Of a stretch of DNA of 41,510 nt, positions 1 to 9,053 are shown piece after piece; within the stretch, counting starts at the first letter, position 1; the number at the start of each line of letters is the position of its first letter. The translations under genes and the position numbers were made by a program. The notes under the pieces were generated by a model. The model was given only the letters and a program-made list of their open reading frames with translations. It was not told the DNA's origin and searched no databases. Source of the stretch: Bacteroidota bacterium (lineage in GTDB: Bacteria > Bacteroidota > Ignavibacteria > UBA10030); the NCBI GenBank assembly GCA_026416125.1, contig JAOAFT010000019.1, positions 1 to 41,510 on the forward strand, read 5' to 3'.

Positions 1-1366
1 CCGACGTGGTATTACACCAGCTACAGATTACCACTATAAACCCACTCAATATCCTGTTCAAGTACGTTGGCCGTTACCGGAAAACTTTGCATATACGCAA
101 CCAGCAAACTTACTCACAGCTGGTACCGACGGCTTACCACTAGGGGACTTAAACTGGTTCCCAACTGCAAAAGCTCAGTTTGAAGCAAACAAAGCGCAAT
201 ACATTGCTCAATTGCAAGATTTAGCTGGACCACGAATTGTAATCACGCCAGTTGCCGACTACGAATGTGAAAACGGTGTTCTCAGTGGTACGGCAACTAT
301 TAAAACGTTCTCCGGTTTTGCGTATTTCCAAATGGATGGTGGCGGATGGATACAGTGGGATTTCGACTTAGCACAAGCTGGCCAATATGACCTGAACATA
401 TGGACACACCTCCGTGGTAATAGTATGCGTGGACAACGAATTATTGTCAATGGTACAAGTATCCATGACCCCAAGGGATGGGGTGAGTACATTTGGGCAC
501 CAGATGAGGTAGGTCACCCAACTTATGGGATGCCAAAGAATGAATGGACATGGACAAAGATTCGTCAATCTGAAATCTTAGAACCTGGAGCTCTCACGTT
601 GCGTGCAGGGAGAAATACGATCCGAATTGAATCGTCGTGGGGTTGGCAGAATTTTGCAGGGATCGATGTAATACCTGCAGGTCAAACCACCCCAGCTGTT
701 CAACTCCGTGCATGGGATGCAACGTACGAAATTGTACAACTCAAGGCAGAAGGTGCTCCATGGGTTCCAAGCAAATTTAAGTCGGTTGCCCTTGGTCCTA
801 ATGGAACTGTGACGTTGAGTATCAATGCCGCTACTGCAGGAAATTACTTGTTTGCTTTGTACTACCAAAATGGGTCAGCGAGTGCAAAGACAATTTGGTA
901 CAAGGTTGACAACGGCTCTGCTGTTGAAATGTTGTTACCAGGACGAACAGATTCAGCAGGACTGACAAAGACATCCAATGTTTTCCCATTGACTGTAGGA
1001 ACCCATACGATTACGATTGGTGGTGGCGATGGAGTTAACGTCGATTACATTAAATTGAATAAGCAAGAAATGGTTACAGATGTAGAATCTGTAAACCTCC
1101 CTTACACCTTCAGTCTTGAGCAGAATTACCCCAATCCATTTAACCCAGCAACTACGATCAACTTTACGATTGGTAAATCATCGAATGTGAAACTTGTTGT
1201 CTATAACCTTCTAGGTCAGAAAGTTGCGACACTTGTTGACACGAGAATGGATGCTGGACAACACACAATCATATTCGATGGTGCACACCTTGCTTCAGGC
1301 GTTTATTTCTACAAACTCGAAGCGGGTGACTTCCGTGCTGTTAAGAAAATGCTCTTGCTGAAGTAA
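1..1366 (+). CDS. T9SS-exported carbohydrate-binding protein, 5'-truncated
   Basis: The reading frame is open from base 2 to the stop at 1364-1366, so the start lies outside the window; about 454 residues are visible. Near the visible start is a GTDGLPLGDLNWFP stretch, similar in style to the DGxPxGDPRW motif that I associate with the end of pectate-lyase-like beta-helix proteins, so the missing part could be a beta-helix lyase (inference). Two carbohydrate-binding-like beta-sandwich modules follow, at roughly residues 78-225 and 235-355; both are Gly/Trp-rich and end in a DYIKL- or IDVIPA-type strand as in CBM6/CBM35. The last 80 or so residues are a T9SS type-A sorting domain (QNYPNPFNP, VYNLLGQ, GVYFYKLEAG), so the protein should be secreted or displayed on the surface. 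A strong terminator follows 25 nt after the stop, ending this transcript or attenuating the operon downstream. The catalytic function is unknown because the N-terminus is missing. Confidence 0.75.
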   Translation, partial: RRGITPATDYHYKPTQYPVQVRWPLPENFAYTQPANLLTAGTDGLPLGDLNWFPTAKAQFEANKAQYIAQLQDLAGPRIVITPVADYECENGVLSGTATIKTFSGFAYFQMDGGGWIQWDFDLAQAGQYDLNIWTHLRGNSMRGQRIIVNGTSIHDPKGWGEYIWAPDEVGHPTYGMPKNEWTWTKIRQSEILEPGALTLRAGRNTIRIESSWGWQNFAGIDVIPAGQTTPAVQLRAWDATYEIVQLKAEGAPWVPSKFKSVALGPNGTVTLSINAATAGNYLFALYYQNGSASAKTIWYKVDNGSAVEMLLPGRTDSAGLTKTSNVFPLTVGTHTITIGGGDGVNVDYIKLNKQEMVTDVESVNLPYTFSLEQNYPNPFNPATTINFTIGKSSNVKLVVYNLLGQKVATLVDTRMDAGQHTIIFDGAHLASGVYFYKLEAGDFRAVKKMLLLK

Positions 1367-1391
1367 GGAGTTTCGTTGCAGTACCCTTAAG

Positions 1392-1448
1392 AAGCTTGCC
1401 GGTGGGCGAATAAAACTAAGTGTGCCCATCGGCAAGCTTTGTTTTCTT
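1392..1448 (+). terminator. Rho-independent terminator after the first gene
   Basis: A 16-bp stem (1392-1407 with 1424-1439) contains one G-U wobble and a 16-nt loop. It is followed by a T-rich run (TGTTTTCTTT). It lies just downstream of the first gene and only 47 nt before the GH3 start at 1487, so it ends the upstream transcript or acts as a partial terminator inside a longer operon. Confidence 0.8.
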
Positions 1449-1486
1449 TAGATTCGATGTTCTTTTCATGCAAGTGGAGCGGTTCT

Positions 1487-3589
1487 ATGTTCAAAGAATG
1501 TTTTTCTCATCTCATTCTTCTTATACTCGTTAATATGATAACAATGAACGCACAAGACTTTGTTCCTCGCTCATACACTGAAGCGTTGCAATTGGCTGAT
1601 TCTATTATTGCACTCATGACTGAAGAAGAACTCTTGAGCTATATTGGAGGAGATCGGTCGTTTTTTATTCGCCCAATTCCACGACTTGGAATTCGTGAAG
1701 TGTATATGACCGATGCAACGCAAGGTGTTCACATTCGGGAAAAGTTCCATGATGCAGATTTGTCAAAGTATGCTCTTAGAAAATCGACAGCGTTCCCGTG
1801 TCCTTTAGCACTTACTGCAACATGGAATACTGAATTGGCTTATAAGTATGCTCGAGCAATTGGTGAAGAATGTCGTGCTGGTGGAATAGGCATTCTCCTT
1901 GGTCCTGGATTAAATCACTATCGTCACGCTCAGTGTGGTAGGAATTTCGAATACTTCGGGGAAGATCCTTTTCTTCGTTCTCAACTCATTGCTGCATACG
2001 TACAAGGTGTTCAAAGCACAGGAACAGTTGCAACACTAAAACATTTTGTCGCGAATAATACTGAATATTACCGTCGGAAAAGTAACTCAATTATTGATGA
2101 ACGAACACTTCACGAAATATACCTCCCAGGATTCAAAGCAGGTATTGATGCAGGCGCTACAGCAGTAATGACATCATATAATTTGCTCAATGGGGAATGG
2201 TGCGGACAGAGTGAATATGTGATCAATGTACTGCTACGGAAAGAATTAGGATTTAAGTACCTTGTGATGACTGATTGGTGGTCGGTCTATGATGGGACGA
2301 AAGTAATAAAAAGCGGCCAAGACTTGGAAATGCCATGTGCGCTTGCGGTTAAAAATGCCAGAGAACTTGTAGTTGATGGAAAAGTTTCGATGGATGATAT
2401 TCGGCGCATGGTACGGAACATTCTTACAACGTACTTCAGAATGCGACTTGATAAACGAAAGCCAGATCCTCAATACTATGAAACGTTCCCGTATCATGAA
2501 CATCTTGCTCTTGAGGTAGCACGGGAGTCAATAGTGTTACTGAAAAACGAGAATAAAATCCTCCCCATCAAAAATACTGTAACAACAATTCTTGTGACTG
2601 GTGAGTATATTGAAAAGCTTGCAATGGGTGGTGGTTCTGCTGAAGTAAAAGGGTACAATACAATAACACTTCTCGATGCACTAAAACAAGAATTTCACGA
2701 TCGAATCGTATACAAGAAAGCTCCTACCGATGAAGACATACGAACAGCTGATGTGGTACTCTGCAATGTTGGTACGTTTGATAGTGAAGGCTGGGACCGT
2801 CCGTTTGAATTACCTGCCCCACAAGAAGATCTTGTAAATCGTTGTGTTACGCTTAATCCACGAACAATTGTCGTCGTGACCTCAGGAGGTGGTGTGCGAA
2901 TGACAGCGTGGGCTCCTCGTGCAAAAGCTATCCTCTATGCGTGGTATGGTGGGCAAAATGGAAGTATAGCAATTGCAGAAGTGCTCAGTGGAAAGGTAAC
3001 ACCATCAGGGAAATTGCCAATTACCATCGAGCGTGAATTTTGTGATTCACCAGGGTACGGATATATCCCAATTGGTGAAAAACTCTATACAGGTTGGCAT
3101 GGTGAAGAGGAAAAAGAGCATCCAGTGTACAACATTGAATATAAAGAAGGAATTTTCACTGGTTACAGATGGTACGACGCGAAAAACATCGAACCACTCT
3201 ATCCATTTGGATTTGGGTTGTCGTATACAACGTTCGAGTATTCGGATATAAAGGTTTCGCAGGAAAAAATAAAACAAGGTGAAACACTCATTGTTTCATG
3301 TAAACTTAAGAACATAGGTATGGTGAATGGGAAAGAAATTGTACAAGTGTACATTCGTGATGTGCAGTCATCGGTACCGAGACCACCTAAAGAGTTAAAA
3401 GGGTTTGTTAAAGTTGCACTGAACGCAGGTGAACAAGTAAGGATCGAAATTCCATTAAAAACTGAATCGTTCGCTTTTTGGAGTCCGCAGGAAAGGAAGT
3501 GGGTTGTTGAGCCTGGAGAATTTGAACTACTCATTGGTACATCGTCACGTGATATCCGCTTGAAGAAGACAATCGTCGTAGAGGATTGA
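1487..3589 (+). CDS. bglX: GH3 family beta-glucosidase
   Basis: A 700-residue exported glycoside hydrolase family 3 enzyme. It would release terminal beta-linked glucose (or a related sugar) from oligosaccharides, probably in the periplasm. I chose ATG 1487 because a GGAG lies 7 nt upstream and translation then begins with a signal peptide (hydrophobic LILLILV, cleavage near NAQ). Possible starts at 1439 and 1457 overlap or abut the terminator. The TIM-barrel domain has the nucleophile Asp263 in VMTDWWS and the substrate-binding KHF motif. The second alpha/beta domain carries SEGWDR, where Glu434 is the likely acid/base. The C-terminus is the fibronectin-III-like domain typical of GH3 (about 600-690, ELKGFVKV). 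No T9SS domain is present, so it is probably not surface-displayed. Substrate specificity (beta-glucoside versus another beta-glycoside) cannot be read from sequence alone; the gene symbol is by similarity of architecture. Confidence 0.9.
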   Translation: MFKECFSHLILLILVNMITMNAQDFVPRSYTEALQLADSIIALMTEEELLSYIGGDRSFFIRPIPRLGIREVYMTDATQGVHIREKFHDADLSKYALRKSTAFPCPLALTATWNTELAYKYARAIGEECRAGGIGILLGPGLNHYRHAQCGRNFEYFGEDPFLRSQLIAAYVQGVQSTGTVATLKHFVANNTEYYRRKSNSIIDERTLHEIYLPGFKAGIDAGATAVMTSYNLLNGEWCGQSEYVINVLLRKELGFKYLVMTDWWSVYDGTKVIKSGQDLEMPCALAVKNARELVVDGKVSMDDIRRMVRNILTTYFRMRLDKRKPDPQYYETFPYHEHLALEVARESIVLLKNENKILPIKNTVTTILVTGEYIEKLAMGGGSAEVKGYNTITLLDALKQEFHDRIVYKKAPTDEDIRTADVVLCNVGTFDSEGWDRPFELPAPQEDLVNRCVTLNPRTIVVVTSGGGVRMTAWAPRAKAILYAWYGGQNGSIAIAEVLSGKVTPSGKLPITIEREFCDSPGYGYIPIGEKLYTGWHGEEEKEHPVYNIEYKEGIFTGYRWYDAKNIEPLYPFGFGLSYTTFEYSDIKVSQEKIKQGETLIVSCKLKNIGMVNGKEIVQVYIRDVQSSVPRPPKELKGFVKVALNAGEQVRIEIPLKTESFAFWSPQERKWVVEPGEFELLIGTSSRDIRLKKTIVVED

Positions 3590-3610
3590 TTTATATAAGG
3601 GAGTACGACT

Positions 3611-5791
3611 ATGAAAAATGTGTGTAATTCGATCGGTGTTTTGCTTATGGTGTTTCTTTGTGTAGTTTTTCATGCACAAAGCCAAACACTTACGAGAATT
3701 CCATACAATAACCAGCAACTGTTCCTCAGTGGTGTGAATATGGCGTGGATGAGTTTTGCAAATGATATTGGCCCAGGTAGTGATAATTATGAGGCCTTTG
3801 CTGACTTCTTCCTTGCCGTTCACGACAGTGGTGGGAATGCTGTGCGGTGGTGGCTCCATACCGATGGTACAGTAACACCAGAATTTGATGCACATGGATT
3901 TGTTGTAGGACCAGGGAGCGGAACAATTCAGGATTTAAAAACAATTCTCGATCTTGCCTGGCAACGAGAAGTAGGTATTATACTCTGTCTATGGTCATTT
4001 GACATGCTCCGAAGTTCAAAACCGGCAGTAGTACTAAACCGAAATACAAAACTGCTCACAGATACTGCATACACAAATGCATACATTAGAAATTGCCTCA
4101 TTCCAATGGTAGACTCCCTCAAAGGTCATCCTGCAATTATTGCATGGGAAATCTTCAACGAACCAGAGGGGATGAGTACAGAATTTGGTTGGAGTGAAAT
4201 TAATCGAGTACCGATGTCGTCAATTCAACGGTTTGTGAACCTGTGTGCAGGTGCAATTCATCGCACTGATCCCCGTGCTCTTGTTTCAAATGGCTCCGTG
4301 AGTATCAAGACATTAACGGATGTAACGCCTAGTGCATCCGTTGCTAAGATTAGTGAACAACAACAACGAGAAATAGCAGCATATATTAAGCAAAAGAACA
4401 ATCTAATGGCATCGGTGGAAGAAATTTCCATTCATCTCAATCGACTCGCCACATTGGCGAATTACAACTACTACAGCGATGAACGGTTAGTTGCAGTTGG
4501 AGGGGATGCTCAAGGATACCTTGACTTCTACATGTTTCATTACTATGGAGCAGATCTTACCTCATCTCCATTTGTAAAGTCGGCAACAACATGGAATTCT
4601 TCAAAGCCACTCGTTGTTGGTGAGTTCCATATGACGACAACGAATGGTATTCCGAAAGAGAATCTTTACCATGTGCTATATGGAAACGGGTATGCCGGTG
4701 CACTTTCCTGGTCTTGGACAGACAATGCTGTCTCGCAAAAGACAGATATTCTTAAAGCACTTGGTGCGATGTACCGTTTATTCAAGAACGATATCGATGT
4801 TAACGGCATTAGTGGAGATTGGCCCAATGTAACGCTTGTTTACCCTCGAAATAATGCACAATTTAGTTCTGGAGCACTGATTACCCTCGTTGCAAGAGCA
4901 ACCGATACAGATGGAATCATTACCCGTGTCGAATTCATAGTTAATGATACATTATTGATTGGAATCGATTCTACAGCTGATTCGACGAATTATTATTCAT
5001 ATACGTGGACAGGGATGAGAGATGGATTGTATACTCTGAAAGCAAAAGTATACGATGATCGTGGTAATTACAGAACCTCCGCGAAAGTAAGTATACAGGT
5101 TGGACTTCCACCGTTTATTCGATACGAGGCGGAACGGGCAGTACGCGTTGGTCTCAACATGACAGTGAAGAGTGATCCTAATGCAAGCGGTGGTTATTTT
5201 GTTGATGTGGCAACGAATGCACCAGGTACTACTATTACGTGGAAGATTGTGAATGTTCTCGGTCCTGGTACATATCCGATTATTTTTGGATACAACTTGT
5301 ACTATAACACACCTAAAGGACAATTCATTAATGTTAACGGTGTCCGAGTTACGGAATTGATGTTCGATGGTCCAGTAAAGGTTTGGCAGGAAAAGTCGAT
5401 TAATGTGTTTCTAAAAGCGGATACAAATACTATTCAGATGGAGATGTCATGGGGGTGGATGTACGTCGATTACTTAGCAGTTCCACGTGAGGTCGTAACT
5501 GATCTTGAGGAAACAAAAGAAATTATTACGGAATTTTCCCTTGAACAAAATTATCCCAATCCATTTAATCCAGTTACAAGAATTCGCTATGTAATCCCCT
5601 TGAAAACTCATGTACGGTTAACAATCTACGATATTCTTGGACGGCAGGTGTGCCGATTGGTGGATGACATTCTCCCTGCTGGGGTATATACTACTGCGTG
5701 GTCCGCTGCAAATCTCCCGAGTGGTGTGTATTTCTATCGGCTTGAAGCTGGCTCGTTTGTACAAAGTCGAAAAATGCTTGTTTTGCGGTAA
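3611..5791 (+). CDS. Modular GH5 endo-glycanase (mannanase/cellulase-like), T9SS-exported
   Basis: A 726-residue multidomain enzyme starting 21 nt after the GH3 gene, with AGGGAG before the ATG. Domain order: signal peptide (about 1-24, cleavage near HAQS); GH5 catalytic barrel (about 25-390) with acid/base Glu184 in WEIFNEPEG and nucleophile Glu338 in VVGEFH; an Ig-like domain (about 405-500, DTDGIITRVEFIV); a CBM35/CBM6-like module beginning at YEAE (about 502-625); and a T9SS type-A sorting domain (about 643-726, QNYPNPFNP, LPSGVYFYRLEAG). The RWWLHTDG and LCLWSFDML segments belong to a GH5 group I cannot place in a subfamily. Given the GH26-epimerase fusion two genes downstream, an endo-beta-mannanase or glucomannanase role is plausible, but cellulase activity is possible. 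Expected location is the cell surface or outside the cell. Confidence 0.85.
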   Translation: MKNVCNSIGVLLMVFLCVVFHAQSQTLTRIPYNNQQLFLSGVNMAWMSFANDIGPGSDNYEAFADFFLAVHDSGGNAVRWWLHTDGTVTPEFDAHGFVVGPGSGTIQDLKTILDLAWQREVGIILCLWSFDMLRSSKPAVVLNRNTKLLTDTAYTNAYIRNCLIPMVDSLKGHPAIIAWEIFNEPEGMSTEFGWSEINRVPMSSIQRFVNLCAGAIHRTDPRALVSNGSVSIKTLTDVTPSASVAKISEQQQREIAAYIKQKNNLMASVEEISIHLNRLATLANYNYYSDERLVAVGGDAQGYLDFYMFHYYGADLTSSPFVKSATTWNSSKPLVVGEFHMTTTNGIPKENLYHVLYGNGYAGALSWSWTDNAVSQKTDILKALGAMYRLFKNDIDVNGISGDWPNVTLVYPRNNAQFSSGALITLVARATDTDGIITRVEFIVNDTLLIGIDSTADSTNYYSYTWTGMRDGLYTLKAKVYDDRGNYRTSAKVSIQVGLPPFIRYEAERAVRVGLNMTVKSDPNASGGYFVDVATNAPGTTITWKIVNVLGPGTYPIIFGYNLYYNTPKGQFINVNGVRVTELMFDGPVKVWQEKSINVFLKADTNTIQMEMSWGWMYVDYLAVPREVVTDLEETKEIITEFSLEQNYPNPFNPVTRIRYVIPLKTHVRLTIYDILGRQVCRLVDDILPAGVYTTAWSAANLPSGVYFYRLEAGSFVQSRKMLVLR

Positions 5792-5831
5792 TAGTGAGAT
5801 TAACAATAACCTACTGAAAGGAAAAAACCAT

Positions 5832-6659
5832 ATGCTGAAGATGTTCCTCTGTTCTGTTGTTCTTATTCAATCGAATTGTTTTTCTCAAGGAATACTACCC
5901 GATACCCTTACAAAAGGGTACAACTTCATTCAAACAACTGTGTATTCAGCAGAAGAGGATATGAAGCTCTTAAAACTCTTTGAAGGATTACGTGTTGCTG
6001 ACATCTCCGATGCAATGGATATCGTGGGGTTACCGAACACAGGCCTTGTCGACCCATCGATCCATCCTGATTGGATTGATGAAAAGGAACTCACACATCA
6101 ATTCCGGGGTATTGCTGTCACTGCTCGGTACGTCCCTACCCAGCGTCCCGATCGTCCAGCACCAGGGCAAAAGTTTTCAGAATGGGAAGGACACTTCTAC
6201 ACAGCATATTCCCACGAGGCATTCGCAAAGCTTATTCGTCCAGGAACAGTTGTTGTAATTGATGATGTAGAAGAGAAAGACATTGGTTCGATCGGATCGT
6301 ACAATATTCTCTATTGGAAGAGTCTTGGAGCTGTTGCTGTTGTAACCGATGCAACAGCACGGGATACAGACGAAATAGCACTTGAACGCGTACCACTCTA
6401 CCTCAAGAAGAAAGGGCGTGGAATTCGACCTGGGCGGAATGAGTTAGAGTCTGTTAACCGTCCTGTTGAAATTGGTGGTGTACTAGTTTGCCCAGGCGAT
6501 GTTGTGGTAGGAGATCGAGACGGTGTTGCTGTTGTCCCACGTGCTGTTGCGGAACAAGTTGCCAAAGTGGCTCGGGAAATTCTTGAAAAGGATAAAGATG
6601 CGCGTACACACCTCTACAAGCAACTCGGACTCCCAACGGATAAAACAGTGAACAAATAA
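5832..6659 (+). CDS. Exported RraA-like protein (HMG/CHA aldolase fold)
   Basis: A 275-residue RraA-family protein. Family members either inhibit RNase E or are class II 4-hydroxy-4-methyl-2-oxoglutarate/oxaloacetate-type aldolases or related lyases. I chose ATG 5832 (AAAGGA about 9 nt upstream); the longer open frame from 5637 lies inside the GH5 gene. This start gives a short signal-peptide-like N-terminus (MLKMFLCSVVLIQ...CFSQG), unusual for a family normally found in the cytoplasm. Family features seen: EGLRVADISDAMD, a GSYN segment preceding GAVAVVTDATARDTDE (metal/substrate-binding Arg-Asp pair), and GDVVVGDRDGVAVVP near the end. A role on keto acids or lactonised sugar acids derived from uronates would fit GH105 in the same operon, but that is inference. 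Other RraA-like proteins have no known reaction. Confidence 0.8.
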   Translation: MLKMFLCSVVLIQSNCFSQGILPDTLTKGYNFIQTTVYSAEEDMKLLKLFEGLRVADISDAMDIVGLPNTGLVDPSIHPDWIDEKELTHQFRGIAVTARYVPTQRPDRPAPGQKFSEWEGHFYTAYSHEAFAKLIRPGTVVVIDDVEEKDIGSIGSYNILYWKSLGAVAVVTDATARDTDEIALERVPLYLKKKGRGIRPGRNELESVNRPVEIGGVLVCPGDVVVGDRDGVAVVPRAVAEQVAKVAREILEKDKDARTHLYKQLGLPTDKTVNK

Positions 6660-6706
6660 TTCTTGCACAACAGCATACTCGAGATTGTTGAGAGGAGAAA
6701 TTGGCA

Positions 6707-9052
6707 ATGAGTTCCAAAGCTTCTGAGTACTCAGGGTGGTGGTCGCTTCTTCACCTGTGTTTCGTTGCTCTAATTCTATCATCCAATGGTTCTCTCAGTG
6801 CAGACAGCACAAAAACACTTGCTCGAACAGTACAGCACGAAATGTTCAATGTTTTAACGAAGGAATTTACTTGTTGGTATCCACGTGCAATCGATACTGT
6901 GTACGGCGGGTTTTTGAGTGATTTCAATTCGCTCTGGCAACCCGAGGGTCAACAGAACAAAATGATAGTTACACAAGCTCGGCATGTATGGTCCACATCG
7001 AATGCAGCGATGTTCTACCAAAAGGATAATAGCTTCAAAACAATTGCTCAGCATGGTGTACAGTACTTGGCAACTACACTGTGGGATTCAATATACGGTG
7101 GGTTCTATACCTATGTTACGCGGGAAGGAGTGCCGATTGAACTGAGCGGGACCAGTGCAAAGACAGCGTACGGGAACGCGTTTGCACTCTATGGACTCGC
7201 AACATACTTTTGGGCAACACACGATACCAGTGCTCTTGAGTTGGCAAAGAGGACATTTCGATGGTTAGAAGAACATAGTTACGATCCTGTGTACGGCGGA
7301 TACTTCCAGTTTCTCTCACGAGAAGGAACCCCGTATGTTACTGGTTATGGTGTAACCCCACCTAAAGATTACAATTCTTCAATTCACCTCCTCGAAGCAT
7401 ATACTGCCCTGTACCGTGTATGGAACGATTCATTGCTCAAAGTACGACTTGCTTCGCTCCTTCATATTGTTCGTGATACTCTCTGCGATCCTCGTGGATT
7501 TTTAAAGATGTTTTTTACACGAGAGTGGCGTCACGTTTCGTTTCAAGATTCGTCCGATGAGGTAAGGAAACGGTTTGCATACTACGATCACATTTCATTC
7601 GGTCATGACATCGAAACTGCATACTTACTTCTCGAAGCATCCGAAGCCCTCTATGGAGAGTACGATGCCATAACATTATCGGTGGCAAAAAAACTGGTCG
7701 ATCATTCAACCACCTACGGATGGGATACACGGGTAGGTGGCTTATTCGATCGGGGATACTATTTCAAAGGACAGACAAAGCCAACAATACTCCAAGAAAC
7801 AAAAGAATGGTGGGGACAAGTTGAAGCACTCAATTCGCTTCTCTTATTTTCAACGCTCTATCCAAACGATCCTCATCGGTACTTCCAACAATTCCTTGCA
7901 CAGTGGGAGTATTGTAAACGATACCTCATCGATAGTGTTAACGGAGGATTTTATTGGGGTGGAATTGATCGAGAACCATACCATCGTAAAGGTCCTAAGG
8001 CTTCAATTTGGAAAGGGAATTATCATACATCACGTGCGCTCATCAATTGCATCCAACAGCTTCGTACGCTGAGTTTATCGTATGGTGATGCACGATATGC
8101 TCCTGCCAATCCGAACGCAACACAAGAGGCACGTAAACTTCTTGCGTTTCTTTATTCTATCAAAGGGAAACGCATCATTGCAGGGCACCACAATGATGTA
8201 CGTACTCCTGATGAATATCCTCGGCGTTTGAAAGAAATTACAGGGAAGAGGCCTCTCTTGTGGGGTGCCGATTTTATTCACTACTATCTTCCCGGAAATG
8301 CCCAAGCCGTTGTCGATGAAGCGTACCGGAAGTACAAAGAAGGATACATTATTACGTTGATGTGGCATGCTGGTCGCCCTCAAGATGATCCCCCGTTTGG
8401 TTGGAAAGAGAGCATACAAGCAAAACTCACCGATGATGAGTGGAATGAGTTAATAACACCCGGGACTCGGTTACATACGCGATGGCTTGCACAAGTGGAT
8501 ACTATTGCCTTCTACCTTAAACAACTCAAAGCAAGAGGAGTACCGGTACTGTGGCGACCCTACCACGAACTCAATGGAATCTGGTTCTGGTGGGGAAATC
8601 GTAAAGGTGAAAACGGTTCGGCAAAATTATTCCGTATGATGTACGAACGGTATGTGAATGTCCATCATCTCGATAATCTCCTGTGGGTCTGGAATGCGAA
8701 TGCACCACGCCAACGAATGAATGATGAAGCGTATGCATACGAAGACTATTTTCCTGGTCTTGCGTACGTCGATGTTTTAGGCTCCGATATTTATCGGAAT
8801 GATTATCGACAAAGTCACCACGATGAGCTTGTAGAATTAGGGAAAGGAAAAATTATTGCACTTGCTGAAGTAGGTCAAGTACCAACGCCAAAAATTCTAC
8901 AACGTCAGCCATATTGGTGCTGGTTTATGGTGTGGAGTTTTTTCATCGAGAGCCAGTACAACAGTCAAGAAGTCCTACGCCTTCTCTACAACGACCCGCG
9001 TACAATAACGTGGGAAGAGTATAGCGCCAGTACCAAAACGGAGCAACGATGA
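6707..9052 (+). CDS. AGE-type 2-epimerase fused to GH26 beta-mannanase
   Basis: A 781-residue two-enzyme fusion. ATG 6707 is preferred: AGGAG sits about 9 nt upstream, whereas TTG 6701 would be too close. A signal peptide occupies about 1-34 (LLHLCFVALILSSNGSLSA). Residues about 37-455 form an (alpha/alpha)6 AGE-superfamily domain like cellobiose/mannobiose 2-epimerase: QARHVWSTS, GNAFALYGLA, GHDIETAYLLLEA (His300, catalytic in the family), ETKEWWGQVEAL and WKGNYHTSRAL (His440). Residues about 466-770 form a GH26 domain: IIAGHHND, LMWHAGRP, WRPYHELNGIWFWWG with acid/base Glu621, and ALAEVG with nucleophile Glu721. GH26 cuts beta-1,4-mannan; the epimerase converts a reducing-end mannose to glucose (or the reverse) in a beta-1,4 disaccharide. 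Both sets of catalytic residues look intact. The stop is followed after 1 nt by the next gene's ATG, implying translational coupling. Epimerase substrate preference is not readable from sequence. Confidence 0.92.
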   Translation: MSSKASEYSGWWSLLHLCFVALILSSNGSLSADSTKTLARTVQHEMFNVLTKEFTCWYPRAIDTVYGGFLSDFNSLWQPEGQQNKMIVTQARHVWSTSNAAMFYQKDNSFKTIAQHGVQYLATTLWDSIYGGFYTYVTREGVPIELSGTSAKTAYGNAFALYGLATYFWATHDTSALELAKRTFRWLEEHSYDPVYGGYFQFLSREGTPYVTGYGVTPPKDYNSSIHLLEAYTALYRVWNDSLLKVRLASLLHIVRDTLCDPRGFLKMFFTREWRHVSFQDSSDEVRKRFAYYDHISFGHDIETAYLLLEASEALYGEYDAITLSVAKKLVDHSTTYGWDTRVGGLFDRGYYFKGQTKPTILQETKEWWGQVEALNSLLLFSTLYPNDPHRYFQQFLAQWEYCKRYLIDSVNGGFYWGGIDREPYHRKGPKASIWKGNYHTSRALINCIQQLRTLSLSYGDARYAPANPNATQEARKLLAFLYSIKGKRIIAGHHNDVRTPDEYPRRLKEITGKRPLLWGADFIHYYLPGNAQAVVDEAYRKYKEGYIITLMWHAGRPQDDPPFGWKESIQAKLTDDEWNELITPGTRLHTRWLAQVDTIAFYLKQLKARGVPVLWRPYHELNGIWFWWGNRKGENGSAKLFRMMYERYVNVHHLDNLLWVWNANAPRQRMNDEAYAYEDYFPGLAYVDVLGSDIYRNDYRQSHHDELVELGKGKIIALAEVGQVPTPKILQRQPYWCWFMVWSFFIESQYNSQEVLRLLYNDPRTITWEEYSASTKTEQR

Positions 9053-9053
9053 A

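Noticed and set aside
1439-1486. Longer start for GH3 (TTG 1439 or ATG 1457)
   Set aside because: TTG 1439 is in the terminator stem and ATG 1457 abuts it; neither has the GGAG spacing of ATG 1487, and they would bury the signal peptide.
5637-5831. Longer start for the RraA-like gene
   Set aside because: This extension lies within the GH5 T9SS domain in another frame; ATG 5832 has a good ribosome binding site and gives a signal peptide.
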